Shown here piece by piece: positions 37,557-51,443 of a stretch of 64,000 nucleotides of DNA. The stretch is from Albula goreensis. Its lineage: Eukaryota; Chordata; Actinopteri; Albuliformes; Albulidae. The stretch is from the NCBI GenBank assembly GCA_022829145.1, contig CM040746.1:31392212-31456211 (forward strand), in the 5' to 3' direction. Position 1 is the stretch's first letter, and each line of letters opens with the position of its first letter. Under the pieces are notes generated by a model, which was given only the letters and a program-made list of their open reading frames with translations, did not search any database and was not told the origin of the DNA. The translations under genes were made by a program, and so were the position numbers.

Positions 37557-39403
37557 ACATCAGCATGTGAGTTTTTGGAAAATGAAAAAGATGAGCAAGT
37601 GTTTTTATTCTTTCTCTGTAACACAAAGTAAAAGTCTCATTGGAATTCAGCAGCTGTCCCAGCTTTGGCTTCAGTGAGAAACCTTACATTGCCATGATTT
37701 GTTAGTAATGTCAGCTTGTAATCTCACTGTTTGATATTCTGCCTCTCTGACTTTATGCTTCCTTTTTAAAGCGTGGTGTTCCACAGATAATTTCTGTATT
37801 AGAGAAGAAAGAGTCGGATTTGAGTTTTTGTTTTGTTTGTAGACCTACATATAATCCAGCCCTTCCAGGGTGGCACATTTAACTTACATTTCCATTGGGG
37901 TGGTTAAGCACCCCTTGATCCACAATTGCCACACCAGTGCCAGGGTTATGGCTGGAAGTACCATAGGACTACATAGAATTGACTACACTGTCATCCCAGA
38001 TTGGAGTGCCAGCATTAATTGTGCAGGATCATTGGAACTGGCCATTTTCTGTAAGCATTCTGCTAATTTCTCACTTAGGTTTGGTGTTTTAATAATGTTG
38101 CATTAGCAGCCCCCTCACTTCAGCATACACTTCACCCTTTCCCAGTACACCTCCACTTAACTGCATCAAGCTCTTCAATAGCAAAAATAAGTCACAGAGG
38201 TGCTAGAGGATGTCACACAAATGAACGGTGTGTGGAGTGTCACTGGTTTTTATAACTTTTTTCTAGTTAATTGTCAAAATTCTCTTGTTATATAAATAAA
38301 GTTGTCATTTATAGTTATAATGAGGAGTGTGCATCTTCATGAGTTTGGATGTTTTTTTGGAAAAAGAAATATTTAAATTTTCTGTCTTATAAATGAGTGT
38401 TAATAAATCAGTCTTTTTCATGCTGGTTTAAATCACAGTCATTAGAAAATTAAATAACATGTGTACATTTTTATTTTGTCTTTTTTATTTTTATTTTATT
38501 TTAGTAATATACATTTAATGTGCTGAATTGCCATCTTTATTTGTAAATTTTGGATTACACTGTATATGTCAGTTTAATGATAAATGTGTCAGAAATGTCA
38601 TTGTTAATGTTAATATGTCTTATATCTTCTGAGGTTCCTTATTTCTGTATCAACAAATTTGTTTTTTTTTTCATAAGGGGTATTAACAACACAAATAGAT
38701 TTGCATATTATTTACTTATTTTAGTCATAATTAACCTTTATGGAATGGTCTGCTGCATACAACACACACCACACACACAGAAAATTGAGAACATGATTTT
38801 AAAAAACCACAACCCCTATAACACCAATTCCACACAAGCACTTGGACAAGCAAGGATAAAAATAGCAACCTAGGAACAATTATCGTTTTTCACTATCTGC
38901 AATGTTCCAAAAACCAATACTGAGCCAACCAACTGCATTTTATAATTGTAGTATGCTAAATAGTAGTGTGTTTCCTCAAAATAAGGGTATTGCTTTAGAG
39001 TATAGTGCAAAAGTTCACCTTTTGTCACACTGTGGGCAATAGGAACATTGCTTTTGCAGTAGTATTATATTTATTGTGGCTAACAATGATCCTTAGGAGC
39101 TACATTGCACTGTATTTGATTTCACTTAGAAGCTGGACAGATCAGATAGAGAGTGTTAGTCAGTAGTAGGTGCCAGGTTCAATACATACCATCTCTTATC
39201 CTTTTTTCTGGCACTGCAGCTCCTCTACGCACACGACAACTAGGAGTGTGCAGAGATAACAAAATTCCCTTTTTAATCTACAATGAAGCAATAATATCAC
39301 CCTAAATTCAAATGACCTCACAGTGACCTGATATAGGACCGTCCATTATTACATCTGTTATTCATGCCAACCATGTATTCCTGGATCATCTAAACTGTTT
39401 AAA

Positions 39404-39481
39404 CAAACACACACACACACACGCACACACACACACACACACACACGCACACACACACACATACACACAAACACACGCACT
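39404..39481 (+). repeat. (CA)n microsatellite with CG variants
   Basis: About 75 bp of CA units with several CGCA and one ATACA variant. Confidence 0.95.
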
Positions 39482-39695
39482 CATTAGTGTCCCCAAATGT
39501 CTGCATTTTCTTCCTCCAGAATCTAGAAAATAACAGCCATTAAAATGTTATATTAAAAAGTGTTGGTTGGTGCAATAATATATCAGCTGAACGCTGTAAG
39601 CCAAAGCTTGGCAGGGAGGACACAATGCAAAAACAAATGTCACTTAGTATTGACTTTATTACAGTGTTTATGGCTGTGTTCTGTTGTTTTGCAGA

Positions 39696-39732
39696 GGGGG
39701 TTGAGGAAGGAGTTTTTCCTTATGGTCAACCT
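39696..39732 (+). repeat. Short fragment of the same teleost repeat class
   Basis: aggaaggagtttttccttat resembles the GGGAGTTTTTCCTTGCCACTGTC core of the repeat class also seen near 5.2 kb. It is only a few tens of bases long, so chance similarity is possible. Confidence 0.25.
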
Positions 39733-39945
39733 CAAATAATGTGATCATTTGTTGCGGGGAGAACCTGCTGGAGGGCTGTCAGGAGCAGTGTTTGTTAATG
39801 AAAGCTCAGGAGGCGCCTCCACTGGAAACCCTAGCTACAGGCATCCAGAGGAGTCTTAGATGTACAGTGCCATGCGAATTACAGTCTTCTGGATGCTTTT
39901 AACCTAGCAGCAGGCAGCCATAAATCCAGCGTCAGTTGGGGAGGG

Positions 39946-39955
39946 GTGTGTGTGT

Positions 39956-39988
<33 letters not shown>

Positions 39989-40097
39989 GTGTGTGTGTGT
40001 GTGTATGTGCACATGTGCGTATGTGTGTGTGTGTGTGTGTATGTGCACATGTGCGTATGTGTGTGTGTGTGTGTGTGTGTATGTGCACATGTGCGTA

Positions 40098-40130
<33 letters not shown>

Positions 40131-40138
40131 ACATGTGC

Positions 40139-40221
<83 letters not shown>

Positions 40222-40273
40222 TGTGTGTGTGTGTATGTGCACATGTGTGTATGTGTGTGTGTGAGAGAGAAAG
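39946..40273 (+). repeat. Long GT array with interspersed ATGTGCACATGTGCGT units
   Basis: A GT array of about 320 bp contains five copies of ATGTGCACATGTGCGT or a one-base variant, near 40005, 40041, 40081, 40125 and 40235. Each holds the palindrome GCACATGTGC or a near copy. From 39956 to 40263 purines and pyrimidines alternate without a break. A short GA tail follows. The long Cys-Val and Thr-His frames here are repeat artefacts. Confidence 0.96.
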
Positions 40274-43200
40274 GACTGGGATTATTTGAGGATTTATTTT
40301 ATTTAAGAGCATTTTAATTACCCTTGAGAAACACAGAACCAGAACTCACAACCACAATTCATTTTACAAAACTATTCTCACTCTTACATTACATTCCTTC
40401 TCACTCACATTCACTCACACTCGCTCACATTATGGCTGGGATTCAATCAAACATGCTTGGTCTCTTTAAGGGTAAATGTGATTAAATCAAATTTTTTTTA
40501 TTCTCTTTGCAGGAATATACTTTTCTATTTCAAAATTTAAAGAATGCATTCTTAAGGACATTATAATATAAATAAAATCAAAATAATTTTAGAATATTAA
40601 AAGGCTCAAAGAAAATGATGTAATTTTAAGTCTGTTTTTATTGAATTGCATATGTTCCCAGAGAGACTGCACATGTTTAACCAGGTCCCAGGCTATGTTT
40701 CACATACACATTTTCTTTGACTCTCACACTCTCAGACACTCCTCATCCTTATATGCTATGCATGTGAGATCAAATGCTGTACCTGTGTGATTCACATGCA
40801 AAATTCATGTTTATTTTCTGCATGGTTCAACTCACCATGAATCACTCACAAGTAATCTATCTCTATTTTAGGTAGACACAAACACACATGCACACATACA
40901 TTTGGTCGTGTTGCCATATGTTGTCCCCTATTCACAATATCTGTTTCCCACACAGGTCATTCTCCCTCTCTCTCTATCATGCTTGCACAAACATATTTTT
41001 GCATGCACTCCCTTCATTTCTCCATCTCTTGTACACTGTATAAACTGTACATAGTACTTTTTACATAAGTATTTTTTTTAAAATCACAAAATGTATATGG
41101 AATTATCATAGTGTATGTATGATCTGATGGGCATATCGGTGGTTTTCTGTCTATGATAAATATATACAGACCTCTTCTAGTTATATTGGTAGGGAAGAAT
41201 ATTGTGAGCCTGAAAAAGGGAAAGCTGACAGCCCTAAATGAAGTGTCAGCCATATCTCAGAGAGGCCAGAATGTGCAGGACAGGAACCTAATTATAAATG
41301 TCCATGCTTTGCAATTTCGTCTTTCAAGCGAAACCTCACAAACACATTTACACAATTCTGATTGGCTGACAGTCACACTGTATACTATATATTTATATAA
41401 AGGTGGTGAATGCTTAATTCTAATTCAAAATCACTAACTGAACTTGAATAAAACTGTAAAGAAGTTCTGCTATAATGAAGAGGTTATTTTTCATTGAAAA
41501 ATAAAAATGTGAACATGATCGATAGAATAAAATTATGATTTCCCTAATTTTCTTTCTATTCCATAATTTACAGGAACTCATAAGCATCTTTTCTTATGTG
41601 TGTTGCCAGCACTCAGACTAACATCCACAAGCGACAGGATAGCAGATACACAGCAGTTCTTTCCTATCTGAAGTTAAACCTGCGTGACTGGGATAGAAAA
41701 CAAACCTAATAGCTCATATGACATTACTCTACTTTCATCAGCCAATGGTAAGAGTTCTATTTTAGCTGGGAAGGGAGTAAGATATTTTCAGACCATAAAT
41801 AATAATCCAGCATTATTTTATGGCAGATATGATTTCAGGTAGAGGTTATTGGGGAAAACTGTCAATGACTATTGCTTATAACCTGGATTCAATCAACAGT
41901 TGTCCTTAAGGTGAAAAATGTGACATTACATTTTGAGTGACATGATTAATTCACCAAACTTTTTGTTAAGTATAAAAATAGATACATTTTTGACTAAACA
42001 ATTCATTCAAATGTATCAAAGTCAGGTGAAAAAAAGGATGTAAATCTGAATGAATTTTCTGGTGGACAATTATGTAGAGCAAAAGTACGTAAAAGCAAGG
42101 GGCAGTCAGGAGTGTGCCATGCTCTTCTCTCAGGGCTCAGTCACTCTGCTTTTCTAATGCACTCACTGGCCTACATCCACCTCCACACCGCCCCCATCTC
42201 ACATTCACCGCAATGATAATTATAGCAGAATAAAACAAAGAAACCACTGAAAAAGAAGACAGATGAGTGATACAAGCTCAGTGGATAGCAGGAGAAATCT
42301 GCCAGGTAACCATAATCAAGACAATCAAAGTATTTTCATGTCCCTGATTTGTGGATGCCTTTAAGAGACTACTGAATTATTTTCATTAAACATTAATTTA
42401 CAGGAAATTATTTTATGCTATCAATTTATACAACTGGAGATTTTCTGACACAGCTGGGGTAATTCTGTCACTCACTGGTACAATGGCAGTCTGTCACCTG
42501 CTAATCAACGACAACAACTTTTCGGTTACAGGCCCTGATCGCCAGCGGACGAAAGACGAAGCAGCGGTGAATCTCCATGGGGCAGGTTGGGTTTCACAGG
42601 TTGGGTGAATGCGGTTTAACGGCTCTTCAGAGCATAAGAGGCCTGGAGCTGGTGAAATGACATGTCACATTCACCTGGATTGTATTGCCATGCCTCTGCC
42701 GAACCGAGACATTTAGCCGTCGCCATGGATACACATTTTGAAAGGCAGTGCATTAGCGGAGGGGGAAAAAAGCCGGTCCTAATCGTGCTGGAAATATGTT
42801 ACTTTTACTAAAGGAGGGCCTTGCTGCATTGTGGAGCAGCTCATTTATTCACATAGGAGAGCTACTCCGCTATTATCGTGCTCTTTTAAGGGTGCATACT
42901 GGGAAGAAATTATGCCTTTATATCACCCCCCTTGATTTGACATGCTATTATCATAACCCTCCACCACCCAACCCCACTCTGACTGTATTCATTTTTAGAG
43001 CCATCACACTGACAGGCCTAAACTTCCTCATCTTGCAGTGTTAAAACTCTCACAAAGGAGCAAATTTAGCATTCACATTGTCACATAGAAATAGTTTAAA
43101 AATACACAATAAACATCAATTTCTCTTGTCTTTGCCAATATCTCAAAGCACAAAATAATATATATTATGGATGATATTACTTTAGCTGGTATGACAACTG

Positions 43201-45599
43201 TTAAATGGCCTATATATGTCTGTAAAAATAGGTTTTTGTAGCTTGACTTCCAATGGGGGATACATCATATAATGGAACATGTTATAAAACATCAGTTTGT
43301 GTGTTCCATGAGTGCATGGCATATTGCTTATTTCTTGCCAGTGTTTTTTTTTTTCAATCAAATATGGTATCATGCACATAGTTTGCCTGTAGAGCAATGA
43401 GTTACCTTAATTGCTTCAAAAGGAGAAAAACAATTTTACTTACACAATCTCACATTGTGCTGTATTCACATTAAAGTATGATAGCGGATTACAGACCACT
43501 TGTATCTATTAGCGAATCATAATTCAGGTGTATTTGCTTCATGGTGTATCTATTATGTGTGTATTTTCATACCCACATTAAATTACGATTAACTGTGGTT
43601 AAAACTATAAGTAAATAAATCAACTGATCTCCTTGCTTTCAATATCACAGGCTTGCTGAAAGAACTGTGTCTCAGTCATTTTCCCCAAGATGGATTGATA
43701 GAAGGTCCAGAATACCGTATTATTGAGTGTTAAATGAAAGACAGGTAAGGGACTGGGAATCAGACGCCAAGGAAAGTTTGGCATATCAGGCTTCTTTTGT
43801 ATGCTTATATGATTAATTTTCAAAATCCATTCACTAATCTTTTAATACTCTTTTGCCTGTTTTTGGTGGTGGAAAGAATTATAATTGCAGGCCTTTTTCA
43901 GACTATTTGACATTGACCAACTTAATAAATAACTTATTCAAGGTTGTACTTAATGTTGATTTTTTTCTTTCATTTTTACGTTTAACATTGTCCATTTGGT
44001 AAAAATAAAGGAATATGTTTTTGCATATAAAATAGTGATGCCAGGAGTATGGTTATCAATATAGGCATTAATTAAACATCTAGATCAAAACAAGTTTTAT
44101 TGCATTTATTAAAAGACAAATAGGAGATGGCACTGTGTAGAATAGTTAAATACTCTGTCTGAGTGTCTCCCTTATCTAAATACTTTGCCCACAATAATTT
44201 GTCTGGGCAGGCATTAAATCTATTGAGCTAATTAAATTATTTGATAAATGAAGCAACCCTCTAATTCACTGGAATGAAAAAAGAATGTATTGCTATCTTC
44301 CCATTATTCCCAGAATGCTCTTGGTGAGAACTGGAGTACCCCAGTTTTGGGTCGTTTGTCAGCCTCGGTTTCAGCAAGCACGTGGCTCATTGAAGCACTC
44401 CAGAGCTGATGGCCATAGGATAATGGAGGGTGGGGGATGGGGGGTTGTTGAATCATCCCCTTTTGTTCACTTTAGTAAATTATTGTGCCATAAATTGCTG
44501 TAGCGACAGTCAGGAAAGAGATAGTGCCAAACCCTGAAAGAGAAAGATGGAGATTATTTATTTCTGCAACAATGATGGGATGAGAGAGCGCGATGTTTCT
44601 CTTTTTTGAATAATTTACTGTTCTCTGACCCTTCTCTTATTTTTGGTGATGTCATTTATGTGTTTCAAGAGCCCTTCTCAGATAATCAGAATGATATGTT
44701 GTTTAATCTCCATGCAAAAGCTCCCGGAGCTTATTTCCACCAATAAAATACAACTGAGGCATCCGTTGAGGCAGACACTTGTCCTGCTGTACAGTGAAAC
44801 TGATAACAGCCCAGTACAGGTGGCAAAGGTAGTTTGTAGTATTACTGCTCAGTAAACTCTGTACCAGTTAGCATATGATTGCATCTGATTGGTGGAAGTA
44901 TGCCTTTAGTGATTTAGTAACACAGTGCAAGAATACAGAACCTGGAGTTAATGTAAAGCTTCAGACATGCATAAATAGCTACAAATAGAGGCAACAGAGA
45001 TGCAGTAGCATCATCTGACAGGTTTAAACACATTACCGCTCTGCCTAATCTAGATCTTAATCCCATCAGTGCATAAGTGAGGTTTTTCAGCATGCAAATC
45101 ATTGTTATCTTGGCGATTTCAAGGTGCTCGTCTCTTGATTTTGATGTCGATGAAGATTTAATTCATTCTTCACACTGATTCTTACAGGGCTTTTTTAAAA
45201 ATGATTCTTCCTTGTGACAGGTGTTCTCCCTTTGCAATAATTTGTGGATAGATATAATGACATAAAACACATAAAGGAATTGAATATTTATGAGTCAATA
45301 GCAGCCCTTTTCCCTAATGTTTCTGGTTCATGATTCAGAGCTATCTATGTGTGCTGTTTTAAAAATATTTTTAAAATTACCACAAGAATCTAATCATTGA
45401 CAGAGAGGTGGGGCAGGCAGGAGGCTGCAGTTCAAATGATAGATGTTTTATTTTGTGAGAAGGAAGCCAAACCCCATTACGGCTGTCAGCTGTATCAGAT
45501 GTGAGTGTAAACAAGGCCAGATTGTATATATTTATGAGTAATGGAAACCTCTGTCTCACTCCAAACTCAAATTTATTGAATAGGGAAATTGTGTTGTAG

Positions 45600-45602
<3 letters not shown>
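40274..45602. other. Non-coding, mostly unique sequence
   Basis: Apart from the CpG-dense block at 42.5-42.8 kb I see no gene, RNA or repeat of note. Confidence 0.6.
42500..42830. promoter_or_regulatory. CpG-dense candidate regulatory block
   Basis: About 14 CpGs occur between 42538 and 42790, in a repeat-free stretch rich in short GC motifs. GTCGCCATGGATAC at 42719-42732 resembles an RFX X-box with two mismatches. The open frame beginning at 42796 has no recognisable domain. Confidence 0.3.
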
Positions 45603-45645
<43 letters not shown>

Positions 45646-45648
45646 CTC

Positions 45649-45720
<72 letters not shown>

Positions 45721-45731
45721 CCTCTCTCTCT
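45603..45731 (+). repeat. Compound (CT)n(TATC)17(CT)n microsatellite
   Basis: A CT run at 45603-45642, a short linker, 17 TATC units at 45651-45718, and a final CT run to 45731. Confidence 0.96.
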
Positions 45732-48700
45732 TATGCACACAGAGTGTGGGTTGGTCTGTCCTGCTCTGCTGATAGTAGATGGATTGTGTGGAGACGGTTA
45801 TTTTCTCCTGCTTATGTTTTGTTTTATTTTTGAGGATGGATAGTAGTGTAGTATAGCAATTCTGATATGTTCTACTGAAACTTGTGTTCTGGCTTTAATA
45901 AAAGGGTACTGAAAATCTCTCTTTGATGTTAGGATCACTTATCCAAAATTTATGCATGGTGTCCAGATGGGCTGTCAGCCAATCAGAATCAAGCATATTG
46001 TTGCACATGTTGTGTACTATTTTGTGCATTATTTGGTGAGACCAAATTTCTGGTGAAATCACTGGTGAAACAAAAGCAACAACAATATCTGCTGTTTGGG
46101 TATCATGGATATCTACAGTCTATTCTGTAAATATTTTAGTTTGATTGTGGTTGTTTTGGTGGATACTGATCACAGTAATACTTGCTTTAATTTTTAAATT
46201 GTGTCCATTTATTTCCTTATTTGCTATTATTTGTAAAATTGTTTACAGTTCTACAGTTTCTAGATATAATCTAGTAATAGTTAATAAAAAAGTGTATCTT
46301 AAAATTACATGTGATATGTAGTTATTTGTTAATATCATAGTAAGCCTTTATACATCATAATATACACAGTAATTAACCATTAATACATGTGTAATACTGT
46401 ATTATATAATGGTAATTAGTGAACCCTAAATGCATGTGTTGCCATGGTTTCTTCATTATCAATTTTTCTCCACATTATTCTGTGCAGGTCATCTGCCATA
46501 AGAGCTAGTTTCCTGGAGCATATTTCAGTCTTTCAGTTTGGCAGATACATTATCTGAACATTTTGTTACAATTCTCTGCTATTCAGAGCTTCACTTGCAT
46601 CCACTGGGTCTTTGGAGAGGGGCTTGTGAGATGCGCGGCTGGATCTTGGAACTCATTCTCTGCATCTTTTCTTCCTGTCCCCGTGGGGGTAAGAACAGTT
46701 AGTCTGTTCTTTCACCCTCCTGTCTTCTCCCTCTTTACCTCCTTTCACAGAGTCATTTCAATGGGTATGAGGGGACAAAAAAACTTCTTATTAAAAGACA
46801 TTGCAAATAAACAAAGTTATACACAATACCAAAAAAGCCATTTTATATTGGAAATTCATAGTTGGATGTTTGGACAGGATGCATGATGAGGACTACAATA
46901 CGTAAGTGAGGTCATCTTATGTCCGAGGCTGAGAACAGTGAAAACGGAACACCTTTGTGGAATTCAAAAGTATGCAAACCATTACAGAGGCTATACTGAT
47001 TATATCAACACTTTATCTCTTTTTAAATTCATTGTAGCTCAGTGTTGTATAGCAGTGTTGGATAGCTCAGTGATGTTAAATTTAATTCAGTGTGTTCTGG
47101 AGTCATTTATTTGTGGTGATCTTGACCATTAAATGGCCAATCTAACATACAGTATGTGTGGTTTGCCACATTCATTATCACCATTCAGACTGCTCCAGAA
47201 ACCTTCATTCATGTTTTTTATCTTTTATGTCTTCATTCCTTTGTACTCAAAAGTTGAAGCTGAAATTGAGTTGAGAAAAAGAGGTTCATTATTTCTAATC
47301 TAACAGTAGTGATGTAATCCAATTTGCACATACATCACTGAGGTGTTATTTTTGAGTACTAAAAAAATTTAATCAGGAATATTTAACTAAACATTACTCC
47401 CCAAAAATAACTTCACTCTTAATGTGACTGATTCAGATTTCACTTCTTTTTCAAGTCCATCTTTTCAACTCCAAGCTTGCTCCAAGAAAACTTTCTGCTG
47501 TTTGTCAACACAAAAATATGTTCCAGAGGCCAGCACCGTACCCTTTGTTTGAAGGGAGAGTCTCTCATCTCTTTCTGGTCCATGCATAGCAAATTTATTA
47601 TCAGGGGAAGACCAGAGAAAATGTCAATTCCTTTTCATATGTATAATTAGAGTCACTGCGTCACTATGAAAACATAACATCTTTTCAAGGTTGTTGGACA
47701 ATTCACGAGAGTTGTATGCATTCTGAACATGGCTGCCATGGGAAGCTCTGCCATGGCCTGGCATGGGATTTCCCACATAATGCTCGTAGATGGAGTTCAA
47801 AAAGAAAATTCCATTCTGGTAAAAAAAAAAAATTCAGAAATAAAGACATTCTCTCAGGTGATTCCACAGCATTTACATGATTTGGAGTAAGTAAATGTCT
47901 ATGGATGGGAGTTACTGAATGAGCCCCTACCCTTCCATATTTAATACCTTTGTGTCTGGCAAGAAATAAAACCATTCAGAACAAAGAGAGAGGATAAACA
48001 AGGAGACATCTAACAATCATAACACCCTGTCCATTTCTCTTATGTCATATTCTAAAAGCATCCTATTTATCACAAAATATGCTATTGCAGTGTTTTAGAA
48101 CTATCTGACTGTAAACACATTAAATTATTGTCTGCTTGAAAGGAGCATAAACAAAATTCTAGTATGAATGAAAAGTATGTGTGAAGTGAAATTATAAATT
48201 TCTGTAAATAATTAGGAATGCAAACAGTAAGAGACTTTTAAAAGTCTTACTCAACACTGTGACTTAGAAGCAATTTGATTTGGTTTAGCAGATGTCTCAT
48301 TTATCTGTAATTGAAGCTCTTGGTCTTGATGGATTCTGTGGGTGTCATTCACTGTGCCAGTATGACCAGACGGGACACTTATCAGGTGCTGCTTGTCAGC
48401 TCTAATTGGATTTCAGTTCTTTCAAGGGCTGTAGCCCCAGCTCAATTTTTCTTTTTCTTTTTTCTGCCTTTCTGTGACTGAGAAACGTCTCACAATCTTT
48501 GCCGTTGTCAAAGGTTCTAACTGATCCAACAGGGTCCCTCCTACATGGTCCTAATGCTGTATCAGAACCAATGTCCAGTCCTGACCTCCCATGTGTGCCT
48601 TCTACAAATCACCTCCTTCTATACAGCTTGTTAAAAGTTACCGCATTGATAACGAAATAAAAGAAAAAACTTGGAGTAGAAGCAATAAATGCAAATTTTA

Positions 48701-49559
48701 GTCAGCGTTTTTCATAAAAAGTGACAATTGTAGTCTTTAATTGAATAAATTTGCCAGTTTGCATTTACTCATGAGTCAAAGTTAATACTTCATTTTGACT
48801 TATATTAGAGGGACACAAAAAGATGAGCCACCGCTCGTGTTATATGGATGTGCAATTCATTTCCAGGCACAGTGGATGGGGGAAACAGAAGGCCAGTTTT
48901 ACCCCCCTTTGTGTCCAAAATTAATATAATGAAATTATTCTGGATCCAACTTCAGTAAAATCAATTTATTTGTTATTAAATGTTTGATATCTTTAATTTA
49001 CTGGCCTACTCAAGCCTTGAGTAGTTATCTTGGAGGCAATGTTGTAATATCTAAAGAACTGGGAGTCAGCAATAACCTCACCGCTCGTAAAGGAAACCAA
49101 TTTAATGGTGATGATGATAGCAATAACCAAAGTTTAGTCGAAGTTCCTGACTATAATTCAAAGAAAACTTTAAACAGACACAAAATGTACAATGATATGC
49201 AGAATTGTAGCAACAGTGCATAGTACGCTACCCAATGAATAGTGCCTCAGACTTTACCTTCACTGTCGCAAGATAGTGTTTATGTTCTCTTTTTTCCTGA
49301 TTTTGGATCAAACTCCCAACATCACCTCTTTGCCCCATAGCAGGGTGGAAAGGGTGCATGTAAGAGGGATGGTTATGACCCTTCTTAATTCTAAAAGTGG
49401 TAATTGTATCTATAATAAATGTGGTATTTATGCATTGTTAGCATAGAAACAAAGATGCAAATAACAGTAATGATAGAGTATACATACTGTACAGCATAGC
49501 AGCAGGCATGGGGTGGTACAGTGGATTCCCTTGCAGTTGTGTCCTTATAGTCCATGGGA

Positions 49560-49890
49560 CAGTGGGAGTGCTTTTTGAGGAGGCTCAGTGCCATTTTTCT
49601 GCTTCATTTAATCCATATTTACCCTCTGAAAGCCTGTCACACTCAACGCTCCCCAAGGAGTCCCCCTGGCCGGCAGACACTTGAGAGGATAGCTAAATGC
49701 CGCGCTGTAATCACACACCTCAAAAAACACAGCTGCCATCCATTTTCCATGCTGCAGATGAAGTTCGCATCGCAGGTACAGGGCAAACATCGAGGACCAG
49801 GTGATGGTGGCAAGCAGGTTGGTACAACAGAAAGCCTGATTAGTCAGATTCTAGGCCCTATTTCCCACCTTTTATAAGGTGGCAGTTGCT
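49560..49890. promoter_or_regulatory. Candidate cis-regulatory block
   Basis: A GC-richer repeat-free island with several CpGs (tggccggcag, tgccgcgctg, ttcgcatcgcag). Overlapping open frames on both strands show no domain. Confidence 0.22.
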
Positions 49891-50752
49891 CTAATGCAGG
49901 TTGACTCCCGAGTTTTAGACAGACACAGTTGAGTTTGTTCCCCTAAGCTCCAATGTTCTGAGAATTATTCATGAACTTTGGACACACAATTATACCTCAA
50001 GGCTGAACTTTGTGAAATTTATCAAGGTTAAATTGTGAAGATTACAGTTGTGTACATCACAGTGTATAATATGTCAAAATACTATGTCAAAATCATTTAA
50101 CGTAGATCCTCCTTCAACAACTAAAAACATGAGCATTTTACTGACTGCATTTGTATTAAACTGATCATTATTAAACTATTACATGTTCTGTCACACAACA
50201 TAATTCATACTATCGTTCTATATTTAACCAGGAAACTCCTAATGAGATCAAAATGAATTCAAAAAGGAGGACAGGGAATACAGGACAGCACTTAAAAGAC
50301 ACTCAACACATGAGTTCATCCCCATGCAGCAATGCCTGGGACTGGTTTTGTGGGCAGGGCAAAACGAGGGAACATCCATGTGGAAATACAGATCCACATA
50401 GGGACAGATGCTGCCTGCGCAAAATAATTAACACAGTTTTGTCTTCATGGACACAGTTAAGTATGTTTAGCAATCATCAAAATTTAGTTGAGAAACAACA
50501 TAACACTCGTGTGTAAAAGTTAGCGACAACTGTTGATTGTTTCCTCCTGTCCCTTTGGCTCATGCTGTGAGGAGAGAGATGATGAATCTCATTTCATCGA
50601 TGTATTTTAAGGTATTGATGTACTCCTGTGAAGTTTTTCCTTGTCTTCAATACAAACACAATTAACACCGTATCAAGCAGGTTACAACATGGCAAGACAA
50701 GATATGGCACCCGGCAAAAATGTATTTACCTTTCTATAATGTGTTTATTATC

Positions 50753-50813
50753 AGTAGTAGTAGCAGCAGTAGTAGCAATAGTAATAGTATAGTAGTAATA
50801 GCTGTAGTAATAG
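50753..50813 (+). repeat. Degenerate (TAG)n trinucleotide tract
   Basis: TAG, CAG and TAA units mixed over about 60 bp. Confidence 0.8.
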
Positions 50814-51089
50814 GACATTATATTGATTGACATATTTTGTATTTCATGCATTTGTTTTATGTCCTGTATTTATTTTACAGTGTCACCAACTTCATGTTAT
50901 TTCCTGGATTAAATAAATACATACATATTGAGAGATACTTTATTTAGCAATCAAGAGACACTCTATCACATTAAGAAGACAGCAGTTGTAAGTGCTTTAA
51001 ATGTACCAATTCAGATGTCTTGTTCAGTATGTCAGTCACCTGGGTTTAAATCCCTGGTAATATTTGTTGTTCTTTTTTTGTAGCTTTTT

Positions 51090-51330
51090 GTTGATTGTCA
51101 TTGTTGTTGCTAAAGGGTGCTTGGCCAGGCCCTCAGGGGGCAGATATCTGTCCCCTCCCAGCGACCAGCCCACAGGCCTGGGGCGCTCAGCATCATTTAT
51201 CAGCTCTGCACGTCTGCCTGGCCGGCAGGACGTAAGGTTAGATTTGCACACGGATTATTCAAGCTTCCCCAGTCAGAGACACAGAGTCTCTGTTTGATCG
51301 GTGATCACAGACCTCATCTTGAGGTGACAG
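51090..51330. promoter_or_regulatory. Candidate regulatory block with CTCF-like motif
   Basis: CCCTCAGGGGGCAG at 51130-51143 fits the CTCF core at 12 of 14 positions. The block also holds CAGCATCATTTATCAG and several CpGs, and is the most GC-rich repeat-free stretch near 51 kb. Confidence 0.27.
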
Positions 51331-51403
51331 AGACTGCCAAGCAACTCCCGGACACAAAGTGGGACAAAGACTCCATTTCCTGTGAATATCCCTTTCCAAA
51401 AAC

Positions 51404-51443
51404 AAATAAATAAATAAATAAATAAATAAATGAATAAATAAAT
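51404..51443 (+). repeat. (AAAT)n microsatellite
   Basis: About ten AAAT units with one TGAA variant. No LINE or SINE body is visible beside it. Confidence 0.9.

Larger units (their letters stand above)
32003..39403. other. Non-coding sequence with scattered microsatellites and repeat relics
   Basis: 32500-32770 is pyrimidine-rich and ends near an AATAAA, but has no LTR or gene structure I can support. 34.3-36.4 kb is AT-rich. 37870-38230 is moderately GC-rich, unassigned. Confidence 0.55.

Noticed and set aside
39145-39190. Possible SINE B box, gccaggttcaatacat
   Set aside because: A single short motif without an A box or repeat body.
39879-40317. Six overlapping frames over 100 codons on both strands
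   Set aside because: They are the GT array read in all frames.
46563-46700. Exon-like GC-richer piece with a donor-like GTAAGA
   Set aside because: A donor-like hexamer is too common, and no acceptor or coding homology is visible.
51035-51058. B-box-like gggtttaaatccctgg
   Set aside because: It resembles a tRNA or SINE B box, but I found no A box, tail or tRNA fold.
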